A stretch of DNA of 64,000 nucleotides from Leptobrachium leishanense (taxonomy: Eukaryota > Chordata > Amphibia > Anura > Megophryidae), in assembly GCA_009667805.1 (NCBI GenBank), contig CM019063.1:53552881-53616880 (forward strand). The letters run 5' to 3'. Position numbers and translations under genes: made by a program. Positions within the stretch are counted from its first letter, which is position 1. Every line of letters begins with the position of its first letter. Shown here piece after piece: positions 34,246-44,575 of this stretch. The notes below the pieces were generated by a model. The model made no database searches, was not told the DNA's origin, and saw nothing but the letters and a program-made list of their open reading frames with translations.

Positions 34246-35254
34246 GATTATCAAATCATCAATATTACATTTAAACCACCGTTCTTACATGACAGATATT
34301 TTAGGAAGCAACTCGCGCTCCTCATATCTTTTCTTCGTGACTTTTCATTATCGCACAGTGATGTAAGCAGCGATCCCACGCAGCGATTTTATTAAAAAAC
34401 GAGAACTTTTTAAATTATGCAGAAATAATCTCCAAACTTCAGGTTACAAACTTCTGTTAATAAATAAATGATGTTAACTAAAATAATGTGATTTTTCCCC
34501 ATAAATTGAATTCATGTTTTACAGTTGATTTCCATATAGTTGTCATTATTTTGTCGTAAATATTCCCTTTTGGCAATAAGTAACGGGAGATCTTTTATTT
34601 TGTTAAACTCGTTCCTCTGCTGTGGATCTGATCTTACGGATATTTATAAGTAAGCTCGGAAGCCCAATAAATCACTTTCATCTTTTTTTGTAATGATTAT
34701 TATTAATTTCTTATTATTTCTCAAAAGAGTATAGAACATTCAATAAATTATTAATGCAGGGAGGCTCGGAATTTTTTGGGAGCAGTAATTCTTGGAGCAG
34801 TAATCACTCTTGCTGTGTGAAAACCAAGGTGCTATGTGACAAGAACCAATTCATTAAAATACTAAATCAAGACACTATGGTAAATTTATCGTTTAATAAT
34901 TTCATAATTTGTGTTTTCAGTTGCCTCTTGAAAATATGGTGTTTACGCTCCGGTATAATTTTATAGATAAGGGACGAGGAACACAATTTTGGAACCATAA
35001 AAGGAATGTGAAGCCTTTAAGACTGGGATATAAATAAAATGTATTGTATCGACAGATACATAATAAAACTGGTAACGCTATAATATTTCATAACAGAACG
35101 GAGAAACTAATAGTAGAATCAAATAAGATGTGTTACCGAAAGTAATGTCAGTGTTAATAAGTCTGGAGTCAAAGGGTGGATGAAGAGATTGTTCATCTTA
35201 GTCCTGAGCTTGAGTGAAAATGTAAGCATCTTTTTAATTCTATAGTACATATCT
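34246..35254. other. AT-rich sequence, nothing recognised
   Basis: No coding motifs, arrays or element ends seen. Confidence 0.4.
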
Positions 35255-35256
35255 GG

Positions 35257-36084
35257 TAGTGATGGGCCAAACACCCCCGTGTTCGGTTCGCATTCGAACT
35301 CGAACATCCGAAAAAGTTCGACCACGAACTCGAACCCGATTCGAACACAATGCAAGTCAATGGGGCTCGAAGGTTTGAAAATGAAGTTCCCCTCCAGAGG
35401 ACATATATGCACGTTATTGACCATAAAAGGTGTGTGGGGGTCTCCGGGTACTGCCCTGCGGGACAGGAAACAATGATTTTTTTTAATGTTTTTAACCCTT
35501 TCACTGCTGAGCGATGAGCTGTGCGCTGAGCTAATTTTTACTGCTTTTGCTTATGTTTAAATGCAATTTGAAGCCATGGGAAATGATGTTCGATCAACAA
35601 TGAGTGGGAAATGTTTGACCAACAATGAGTGGGAAATGTTTGACCAACAATGAGTGGGAAATGTTTGACCAACAAGGAGTGGAAAATGTTTGACCAACAA
35701 GGAATGGGAAATGTTTGACCAACAAGGAGTGGGAAATGTTTGACCAACAAGGAGTGGAAAATGTTTGACCAACAAGGAGTGGGAAATGTTTGACTAACAA
35801 GGAGTGGGAAATTTAAGAATCCCATAGGCTTCAATGGTAAAAAATATTCAGTTTTTAATTCAATAACTAATAAACCGTTTATTATTATATTCTGCAGTAA
35901 AGAGTTTCTTCATTTTTAGATTTTTTTAGGATCTTTTTAAAAACATCCAAAAAATGCTTAAATCTTTTTTTTCTCGAAACTTTCCACGAACGTCCCGAAA
36001 AGTTCGAAGTTCGCAAACCTTCGAACAGTCGACGTTCGAATTGAACTTCAAACCGATTCGAACCGGCAGCCCATCCCTACTATA
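35257..36084. mobile_element. TTCGAAC-rich short element (TAGTGATGGGC ends)
   Basis: Starts TAGTGATGGGCC and ends with the inverse of TAGGGATGGGCTGCC. The interior has repeated TTCGAAC, a 25-bp minisatellite (35,580-35,815), and a core AATAAACCGTTTATTATTAT that is also in the CAGGG family. A TTAACCCTTTCACTGCTGAG half-end of the TTAA family lies at 35,495-35,514. No target duplication confirmed. Confidence 0.6.
35580..35815. repeat. 25-bp minisatellite
   Basis: Nine copies of GGAGTGGGAAATGTTTGACC plus AACAA, with AATGAGTGGG variants at the left. Inside the TTCGAAC element. Confidence 0.92.
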
Positions 36085-36362
36085 TACAGTATGTTTAATT
36101 GCACCTCCAGCCAGGTTATCATTGCAGCTGTTCCGTTCCGTGTCTTTGTTTTTTTTTTATACCAAGGTGGATTTTGTTTCTGGGAGGGCATAAAATAAAG
36201 GACCACCAGTCTACCTCATGACTGAAAAGCAGCGTCAGCAGTTATGGTCGCTACACAGCAGCCTGTGGCTTCATTTTTGGATAGGAACTCATCTTCACTA
36301 GAGGTGCCTTGACGCTGGTAGGTGAGCTAACACTCTTAATGGCCATTAAACCAAAGCCTCTA
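36085..36362. other. Unassigned spacer
   Basis: Nothing recognised; short poly(T). Confidence 0.35.
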
Positions 36363-36892
36363 ATTGTGTTTTGTTTCACATGGTGTAATAGGAATAAGCG
36401 CAGATGACACATTTTTTCATTTTAATTTTTTGGAATTTGTTTTGCAAAGTTTTTTTCCAGTTTTTTATTTTAAATCGTTTTTTCTTTTTTTTGTAACAGA
36501 CCTTTTTGTTATCATTCATAGGATTTTATGTGTAAATTCCAGACATTTTCTTTCAGTATTTTTTTTTGCAAACAGCGTTTAAATTTTCAAACTTTAAAGC
36601 GCACTGTTTTTTTTTTTTCACCTCGCTCATCTGCATGTTGGGTTTTTCCGACGGCTGCTCTGGCATTTTCGGTGTGGTTAATCCAGCTGTTTTCTGCAGG
36701 TTTAGGTGAGTGTTCGGTTAGTGTTCGGCGGGTTTGCGGCGGGTTTACCCTGCACTGCGTGGGCCCTGCGGTGCTTGCTGAATGCACCGCAGGGTCGGCA
36801 AAATAGGATCACCAAATCGCCCCGAAGTGCGGGGAACGAAAAGTCACCGAAAGTACGGGGACTTTTGAATCTCTTTGAATAACCCTGATAAT
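36363..36892. mobile_element. CAGGG-family half element, inverted
   Basis: Ends at 36,876-36,892 with CTCTTTGAATAACCCTG, the inverse of the family start, preceded by CGAAAAGTCACCGAAAGT and the GCAGGTTTAGGTGAG..GCGGGTTTGCGGCGGG interior. The other half is missing here. Confidence 0.7.
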
Positions 36893-37050
36893 GATCTGAT
36901 AACAAGGCTTTATTTGGCAAACAAAGCAAACAATAACCATTCAAACCTTTCACAGATCTCTACATGAGTAGGGGGGGGTCGGAAAGGGCCGCAGTGACAC
37001 ACATACCAGAAATAATAACAGTAACATATAAATATAGACAATAACAATTA

Positions 37051-37183
37051 GAGATGGGCTGAGGGTTCGAATCGGTTCGAAGTTCGATTCGAACATCGGC
37101 TGTTCGCGAACTTCAAACTTTTCGGGACTTTCGCGGAAAGTTCGAGTAAAAAAAATGTTTTTAAAAAAATTCCAAAAAATGCT
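37051..37183. mobile_element. TTCGAAC element, left part (split by TTAA element)
   Basis: TTAGAGATGGGCTGAGGG, TTCGAATCGGTTCGAAG and CTTTTCGGGACTTTCG are the inverted counterpart of 35,970-36,084. The element resumes at 39866 after the TTAA insertion, with the GATCCTAAAAAAATCTAAAA and AATAAACGGTTTATTAG core. Confidence 0.7.
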
Positions 37184-37835
37184 TTAACCCCTTAGGGACC
37201 GCTGACGTACCCTGCACGTCCTGCCCACGTGTCTCCCTTAGACCTGCGGACGTACAGGGTACGTCAGCGGCGCCAAACCCCCCTCCCGCCCGATACTTAC
37301 CTCCCTCGCTGGATCCCACGCAGATCTGGCAGGGAGGAAGCCTTCCCTCCTCATTTGCATGGGCCGGCGAGCTCGATGACGTCACCACACCACGCCCCCA
37401 TTGAAATCAATGGAGGGGAGGGGGGCTCCTTCGGAGCCCTCTATCTCCCCAACCATTGAAGCTAAAGAGATGCTTTTTGCACCTCCGGAAAGGGGAGAGT
37501 CTCCCCTTTTCAGTGGTGTATAGCATTAACTATTTTGCTCCCAGATCGTGTTTCAGCACTAATTGGTGCCAAAATGTGATTCAAGCCTGGAGGGGGGCTG
37601 ACATCTTGGATGTCAGCCAAGTCTCCAGGTCCCTCCCACCCACTGCCAACCTCACCATATGTATGAGGATGTCAGTGGGCCAGTTAACCCTCTAGCTTCA
37701 ATGTAGAGATAAGGGGATCCTAAGGATCCCCCTATCTCCCGATCCGTGGCAGCTAGATGGTCATATTTGACATCATTGGAAAGGCATGATCATGGTCTTT
37801 CCAATGATACCATGACTAGGTTTGTTTTTTTAAAA

Positions 37836-37869
<34 letters not shown>

Positions 37870-38029
37870 GGTTGCACCGATACCGATACTAGTATCGGTA
37901 TCGGTGCTGATACCGGGTACTGCAGGAGTACTTGGTACGTGCAGTACCCCCGATATTTTTTTCCGATACTGGAAGCCGGCATTGAGCCGGCATTGAGCCG
38001 GCTTGACGGCATCCGAGGGGCTGGGGCGG

Positions 38030-38490
38030 CTGTCCGAATGCTCTATCGGCATTCGGACAGGCCCTGCAGCTGCTCTCCTCACTTGGTTTATACTTACCTT
38101 CCTCTAGCGACGCCGGGAAAGACTTCGCGCGCGCGCGCTCCTTGGAAGGTCCCCAGCCGCGACCACGTGGGACCATGTGATCGCGGCTGGGGTCCTTCTA
38201 ACGAGCGTGCGCACGCGCGGAAACTTTCCCGGCGTCGCTAAAGGAAGGTAAGTATAAACCAAGTGAGGAGAGCAGCTGCAGGGCCTGTCCGAATGCCGAT
38301 AGAGCATTCGGACAGGCCCTGCAGCTGCTCTCCATTCATACTTACCTTCCTGAGCGACGCCGGGAAAGTTTCTGTGCGTGCGCTCGTTGGAAGGACCCCA
38401 GCCATGATCACGTGGTGGCGGCTGGGGACCTTCCAAGGAGCGTGCACGTGCAAAGACTTTCCCGGCGTCGCTAGAGGAAGGTAAGTATGA
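38030..38490. repeat. Stacked inverted repeat, four alternating arms
   Basis: The block from CATTCGGACAGGCCCTGCAG through CTTACCTTCC, GCGACGCCGGGAAAG and TTGGAAGGTCCCCAGCC occurs forward, inverted, forward, inverted. Turn-round points are near 38,166 and 38,411, both at CACGTG (38164-38169, 38409-38414), and near 38,305. Confidence 0.88.
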
Positions 38491-38504
38491 GCGGAGGGTG
38501 GGGG

Positions 38505-39235
38505 CAAATCCGAGTGCTGGGGGGCATTATCCATGAGCTGGGGGGCATTATCCACAAGCTGGGGGCATTATCCACGAGCTGGGGCAATATCCATGAGCTC
38601 TGAGGCATATCAATGAGCTGGGGGGCATATCCATGAGCTGGGGGGCATATCCATGAGCTGGGGGGCAATATCCATGAGCTGGGGCAATATCCATGAGCTC
38701 TGGGGCATATCAATGAGCTGGGGGGCATATCCATGAGCTGGGGGGCATATCCATGAGCTGGGGGGCAATATCCATGAGCTGGGGCAATATCCATGAGCTC
38801 TGGGGCATATCAATGAGCTGGGGGGCATATCCATGAGCTGGGGGCATATCCATGAGCTGGGGGGCAATATCCATGAGCTGGGGGGCATATCCATGATCTG
38901 GGGGCAATATCCATGAGCTGGGGCAATATCCATGAGCTGGGGGGCAATATCCATGAGCTGCTGGGGGCAATATCCATGAGCTGCTGGGGGCAGTATATCC
39001 ATGAGCTGGGGCAGTATATCCATGAGCTGGGGCAGCATATCCATGAGCTGGGGCAGTATATCCATGAGCTGGGGCAGTATATTCATGAGCTGGGGCATTA
39101 TCCATGAGCTGGGGGGCAGTATCCATGAGCTGGGGGGCAGTATCCATGAGCTGGGGGGCAAATATCCATGAGCTGGGTGGCAAATCCAAGAGCTGGGGGG
39201 CATATCTATGAGCTGGGGGGGCATATCTATGAGGT
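38505..39235. repeat. 20-bp G-rich minisatellite with 100-bp higher-order unit
   Basis: Unit GAGCTGGGGGGCATATCCAT and variants. A GAGCTCTG variant recurs at exactly 38595, 38695 and 38795, giving a 100-bp period. Long minus-strand open frames (about 200 codons) are repeat artefacts. Confidence 0.93.
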
Positions 39236-39865
39236 CTGTTCTTATTGGAAAGCGTCACATGACATAAAATAAAAGTATTGGTACTCGGTATCGGTGAGTA
39301 CTTGAACAAAAGTATCGGTACTCGTACTCGGTCTTAAAAAAGTGGTATCGGTGCATCCCTAATATATATATATATTTTTTAAAGTTTTTTTTGTCTGGGG
39401 GGGTTTAGTTAAATAGGACCTAGGCTGTCATCTCAAAATAATTAGCACAAAATGGTCAGAATGAGCGCAGCGCACATAGGTGAACTGGCTCAGCAGTGAA
39501 GGGGTTAAAAAGCAAAAACATGTAAAAATTGAGTATTTCCATTCTTGGGACAAAATTTTGAAACTATTTAGCTGGGGTCTTTTTTGGTGGTTGTAGATTT
39601 TGGGGATTAGATTACGAAAAAGTGTGTTTTTACCATTTTTTCATCATATTTCATATTTTTTTATAGTAAATTATTCGATATGATGGAAATAATGGTATTT
39701 CTAGAAAGTCCATTTAATGGCGGGAAAAACTGTATAATATGTGTGGGTTGAATAAACGAGTAAGAGGAAAATTTGACCTAAACACTAACAGCGCAGAAAC
39801 GTAAAAACAGCAGCGGTCACTAAAGGACGGATTTGTGTAAAACCACCCGGTCACTAAGGGGTTAA

Positions 39866-40266
39866 AGATCCTAAAAAAATCTAAAAATAAAGAGACTTTT
39901 TACTGCAGAATATAATAATAAACGGTTTATTAGATATTGAATTAAAACAGGAATATTTTTAACATTGAAGCCTATGGGATTCGCCTGAATAAACATGCCG
40001 AATGAAACCTCCGAACAGCAGGGCATTTCGGCAACTTTTCGCTGCTGGGTTTTGTTCTCTGAATCGACGAAGCATTGCTTCTCTATGGGGATTCACTGCC
40101 CTCAAACAGGCACCGACCAGACACCGTATGTGCAGGCAATTCGCCAACATTTGGCGAACTGCCTGCTCTCTGGATAGCAGAATGGCCAAGAAAGGTAACC
40201 AAATGCTGCATTTCACTGTTTGGTTACCTTTCGGCCACAATTCGGATCTCTTTGAATAACCCTGTT
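39866..40266. mobile_element. Mosaic element: TTCGAAC-family core then CAGGG-family right end
   Basis: Begins with the core that follows the TTCGAAC left part at 37183. From about 39,960 it matches the 3' half of the 2293-3193 element, ending ATCTCTTTGAATAACCCTG at 40,246-40,264. A continuous join of the two families. Confidence 0.65.
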
Positions 40267-41834
40267 AGATTCTCGGTTTCGTTCACCACCGACTAAGACC
40301 CAATTTTTCTGCACTTGAATGTGACAGGTGCATATCATTTCAATATTTGATCACAGGGTCCGACCCTGCACTCTTCCACAATACCTCAGAGGGGCCATCA
40401 CTAATACATAGTACAGGAGGAGTAGGGTAGCGCCTATTCCCCAATGGGGCGGCTGCAACCACCAAATGTTTCGGGGCCAGATCGACTCTCTTTGATTAAC
40501 CCCTTATGTGTTTGTATTGTTATCCACTTTATTCATGTATACCTTGTAATTGCAATCTGCCCTATTGTTTCATGTCTGAACATGCCTGGTTCACATGAGG
40601 AGGAGGGGTGGGCACCAGGGTTTCATTTCCCATTAGTCTCCAGGTCCCTCCTTGCACTTTATATATCTGGCTGATGTGTTTAATTAAAATAGATTTGTCT
40701 GTCTGTTTTATCCCAGTTTCTGAGTGCTGCCTCGTGTCTGGGGAATGCTATAACCATCGTATTATCCTTAAACCTCGGCTAATGCCATGATACGGCTTAA
40801 AAGATCATTGGTGTGTGAATGGGTGTCCAGCAAGGGAGCGTCATCAACCTATGGTGGCCCAGTTGGGGTGCAGAGATCTGTTACACAGCGCACAGTAGGG
40901 AGTTCTGCACAGGACAGATAATGAGGTGCACAATTTTTCACTGTTTTGCATCAGTTTGCATAGAGGAGGATTTTAATTCCGATTTTTTTTTTTTTTTGAA
41001 AAAACGACAAAATGAAGATAAAAACGAACAACTCTAAGAAATGTCAATCTTGTCGAAGCTGTATTTTGCCGTCAGAGTGTGTGGGAATTCGCCGATCGTC
41101 AGTTATTTTACATTTTACAGATGTGTTTTCAAATGGACAGTCAGAAAGCCTGCAGGCTGTAACCGCTTTAGAATAAAAAGGAAAGGCTTTAAGTTTGGAT
41201 AAATAAGAGATATTACATATAGGCAGAATTTATCAAAGTTTTTTGCAGATGGGGAAAAAAAATCAGTGATTATTTTTTTTTCTACGAAGCCGCTGTTTTG
41301 TTTGATTTATGAAACAATTACAAGTATGGAATATTAATGCAGATAGACCGGAATATAAAGATAAAGATCAGCTGGGAAGTGAAATATGAACAAGTTTAGG
41401 GTTTTTACAGTAAAAATAAATAGAGTTCTTGTTATTTATATATATATATATTTTATTTTTTTTCTTATATGATTGCTTCAAGTACTAGATGAAACCACAA
41501 GATCCACATGGGTTGGAGAAAAAGTGCAGTGTGGCTCTCAAATGGACAGAATCTATCCCTGCCCATGGATGCCTAGTCAGCTTTTGGCAGGTCTAGGATC
41601 GGATGAGAGGTGGCATGGCTGTGATGCAATTTGCATCATTCCTGAAGAGGTGGACATGCTGCTGTATGTAAGGCAAGACGGCCTGCTGCCCTGCTGAGCA
41701 GCCAATCAGGGCTGCTCGTAGACAATCGCTGCTGATGGAACGTACCTGCTGAAAAAGGAGGTCTAATTGTTAGTTCCTTCCTAAACTAAACAGAATGCAT
41801 TATACATCTGCTAGAATGGTTAACACTATGCATA
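40267..41834. other. Unassigned sequence
   Basis: No gene or bounded element recognised. Poly(T) at 40,982-40,998, an (AT)n tract near 41,438-41,452, and short open frames without motifs. Confidence 0.35.
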
Positions 41835-43028
41835 TTAACTCGTTCACTGCTGATCCATTTCACCGCTGTGTGCTGAGCTCATTTTTACCGCTTTTGCTCA
41901 TCAGGTTTAAACGCGTTTCGAAGCCACGTTTTATTATACGACCCAGACATATTATCTATCGTTCTTTCCGGCAGACTCTGCAGATTCGTAATATATCATT
42001 ATTGTATGTATTCGTCATGCCTTGCCTGAATATTATAACAAAGATTGCAATAAAATTTGAATTTTCAATCATCTACAGCGTGTAACGTGTTTTTTTTCCA
42101 CATTTTATTAACCGAGCCTTTGAGGTTATATTTTCTATGGGGTGCGCTTGTTAGCAAAATTTGAAATGGGGACTCGTTACTTTTTTTGGGGAGAAATTAC
42201 GTGATATTTAATAAAAAACCCCATAGAAAAATATCCTTAGTGCAGCATCATTGTTCACATTATAATCGAAATGGGAACAATATTGCTGTATTGATAAAAA
42301 TAACACACAAAATAAACCTATGTTTTTTTTTTTAATTTTTATTATTTTGTTCTTACTTTTAACATGGTCATGTTTGGTATCATTGGAAAGGCCATGCTCT
42401 GGCCTTTCGAATGACACCAAACATGACCCTCTAGCTGCCACCGTGTTCAAAGGAACCCCCCTATTTCCACCATGGTATTTCCTTAGGAAATCCCCGGGCA
42501 GCTAGGGGTTCCCCAGCTAACTGACATCATCACGCCATGCATGATGATGTCAGGTGACAAGGGGGGACCCAGAGGTGGAGCTGTCATCCAAGATGGCGGC
42601 CCCCACCAGAAATAGGCCGCGACCCGGGGCTGAGTGGCGTTGAATCGCGGACCGTTGCCTCAGGGGTTAAAGTCAAGCACCACTTAAAGGGGAGACTCTC
42701 CCCTTTTAAGCGGTGCCTAGCTTTTCCCTCTAGCTCCTCCCGATCGGGAAGGAGAGGTATCCGAAAGGATCCCCCTCCTTCCAGGATATCTCCAGGATCG
42801 CCTTAAAATGATGTCATCGCACCCGACACAATGATGTCATTTGCGTCTGGAGGGCCCATAAAAGCAGCGTCTGACTTCCTTTAAATCAGAACGCCATGGG
42901 ACCCTGGAGCAGAGAGGTGAGTATCTCTCTGGCTCCCGCCGAGCTGATGATGTGTGGGGAATGTCCTCTGCAAACAGTGGGAGTCTATGAGGACGTTCCC
43001 CACATGTCATCCGCAGTGAATGGGTTAA
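41835..43028. mobile_element. TTAA-flanked element (piggyBac-like)
   Basis: TTAA at 41835-41838 and 43025-43028. Ends CTCGTTCACTGCTGATCC and the inverse of CCCATTCACTGCGGATG. It contains the TTTGGTATCATTGGAAAGGC hairpin (about 42,374-42,424) and a second palindrome with AAAGGGGAGACTCTCCCCTTT near 42,686-42,707. No transposase. Confidence 0.85.
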
Positions 43029-43123
43029 AGGGGCACTCTACTCATCCTGACCACTTTATTGATTGAAAGTGGTCTGGATCTGAGGACTCCCCTACCTCTC
43101 CCAGTTCCCCTCGATCTGGTGAA

Positions 43124-43320
43124 ATTATATTGTGAAATGGAGAAGTTTCCTCCACCCCACCCAGCATCACCAGCAGGGATTTTTTTAATTTCCAGACTGT
43201 CGGTCACCAGATCAGTCACTGGGGAAGTCATCACACAGAGAGCGGCCAACGTCACCCTCTCCCCCTCTGAGATCAATCGTTGTAGAGAGGCAGCCGATGG
43301 ATCAGATCTGTGCATGCGCG
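43124..43320 (+). repeat. Duplicated non-array block, copy 1
   Basis: ATTATATTGTGAAATGGAGA and the following 190 bp (AGAAGTTTCCTCCACCCCAC.., GATCAATCGTTGTAGAGAGG) recur at 44379-44575 with a 6-bp deletion, an offset of 1,255 bp. The duplication carries into the adjoining 33-bp array. Confidence 0.9.
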
Positions 43321-43444
43321 TGCAGTCCGATCCATCACTCTGTGCATGCAGCTCTGATCCATCACTCTTTGCATGCACGTGCAGTTCCCGTCCATCACTC
43401 TGTGCATGTGCGTGCAGCTCCGATCCATCACACTGTGCTTACAG

Positions 43445-43671
43445 CCAGTGGCGTAGCGTGGGTTGTCAGTGCCCGAAGCCAGCCAAGAATTGTGCACCCC
43501 CCCCAACCTGTGGACACGTTATCGATATTGCCCCAGCTCTCACATGGATATTGCCCCAGCTCACACATGGATTTGCCCCAGCTCACACATGAATATTGCC
43601 CCAGCTCACACATGAATATTGCCCCAGCTCACACATGAATATTGCCCCAGCTCACACATGGATATTGTAAG
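43445..43671 (+). mobile_element. 227-bp insert in the 33-bp array
   Basis: Begins CCAGTGGCGTAGCGTGGG, a hAT-type terminus, and then has about seven units of ATTGCCCCAGCTCACACATG. The duplicated array segment at 44,690 reads straight through TTACAG-CTCCAATCC, giving the empty site. No matching right hAT end is seen. Confidence 0.7.
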
Positions 43672-44378
43672 GCTCCAATCCATCACTCGTTGCATGCGCG
43701 TGCAGCTCTGATCCTTCACTCTGTGCATGCGCGTGCAGCTCCGATCCATCATGCTGTGCTTACAGCTCCGATCCATCACTCTGTGCTTGCACTTGCAGCT
43801 CCCATCCATCACTCTGTGCATGCGCATGCAGCTCTGATCCATCACTCTGTGCATGCACATTCAGCTCCTACCCATCACTCTGCGCATGCACATGCGGCTC
43901 CAATCCATCACTCTTTGCATGTGCGTGCAGCTCAGATCCATCACTCTGTGCATGCAGCTCAGATCCATCACTCTGTGCATGTGCGTGCAACCCAGATCCA
44001 TCATTCTGTGCATGCACGTGCAGCTCCGATCCATCACTCTGTGCATGCGCATGCAGCTCCGATCCATCACTCTGTGCATGCGCATGCAGCTCTGATCCAT
44101 CACTCTGTGCATGCACGTGCAGCTTCAATGCATCACTCTGTGCATGCACGTGCAGCTCAAATCCATCACTATGGGCATGTGCATGCAGCTCCAATATATC
44201 ACTCTGTGCATGCGCGTGCAGCTCTGATCCATCACTATGTGCATGCGCGTGCAGCTCCGATCCATCACTATGTGAATGCACCTGCAGCGCCAATCCATCA
44301 CTTTGTGCATGCGCATGCAGCTCCCATCCATCACTCTGTGCATGCACGTGCAGCTCCGATCCATCACTTTAAGTTGTA

Positions 44379-44575
44379 ATTATATTGTGAAATGGAGAAG
44401 TTTCCTCCACCCCACCCAGCATCACCAGCAGGGATTTTTTTAATTTCCAGACTGTCGGTCACCAGATCAGTCACTGGGGAAGTCATCACACAGAGAGCGG
44501 CCAACGTCACCCTCTCTGAGATCAATCGTTGTAGAGAGGCAGCCGATGGATCAGATCTGTGCATGCGTGTGCAGT
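44379..44575 (+). repeat. Duplicated non-array block, copy 2
   Basis: Second copy of 43124-43320, embedded within the 33-bp array. Confidence 0.9.

Larger units (their letters stand above)
37868..39360. mobile_element. hAT-like element with GGGTTGCACCGATACC ends
   Basis: Left AGGGTTGCACCGATACCGAT at 37868, right the inverse of AGGGATGCACCGATACCAC ending at 39360. It sits in an (AT)n tract, so any target duplication cannot be read. It contains a stack of inverted copies (38,030-38,490) and a 20-bp G-rich array (38,505-39,235). Superfamily is inferred. Confidence 0.7.
37184..39865. mobile_element. TTAA-flanked element (piggyBac-like) with nested hAT-like insert
   Basis: TTAA at 37184-37187 and 39862-39865; inverted ends CCCCTTAGGGACCG and CCCCTTAGTGACCG. 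The first part includes the family hairpin (ACATCATTGGAAAGGCATG..CATGGTCTTTCCAATGAT near 37,768-37,808) and an AAAGGGGAGAGTCTCCCCTTT palindrome near 37,481-37,502. No transposase. Confidence 0.88.

Noticed and set aside
38610..39309. About 200-codon minus-strand frames of PQLMDI-type repeats
   Set aside because: Produced by the 20-bp G-rich minisatellite; no stop codon in the unit, multiple frames open.
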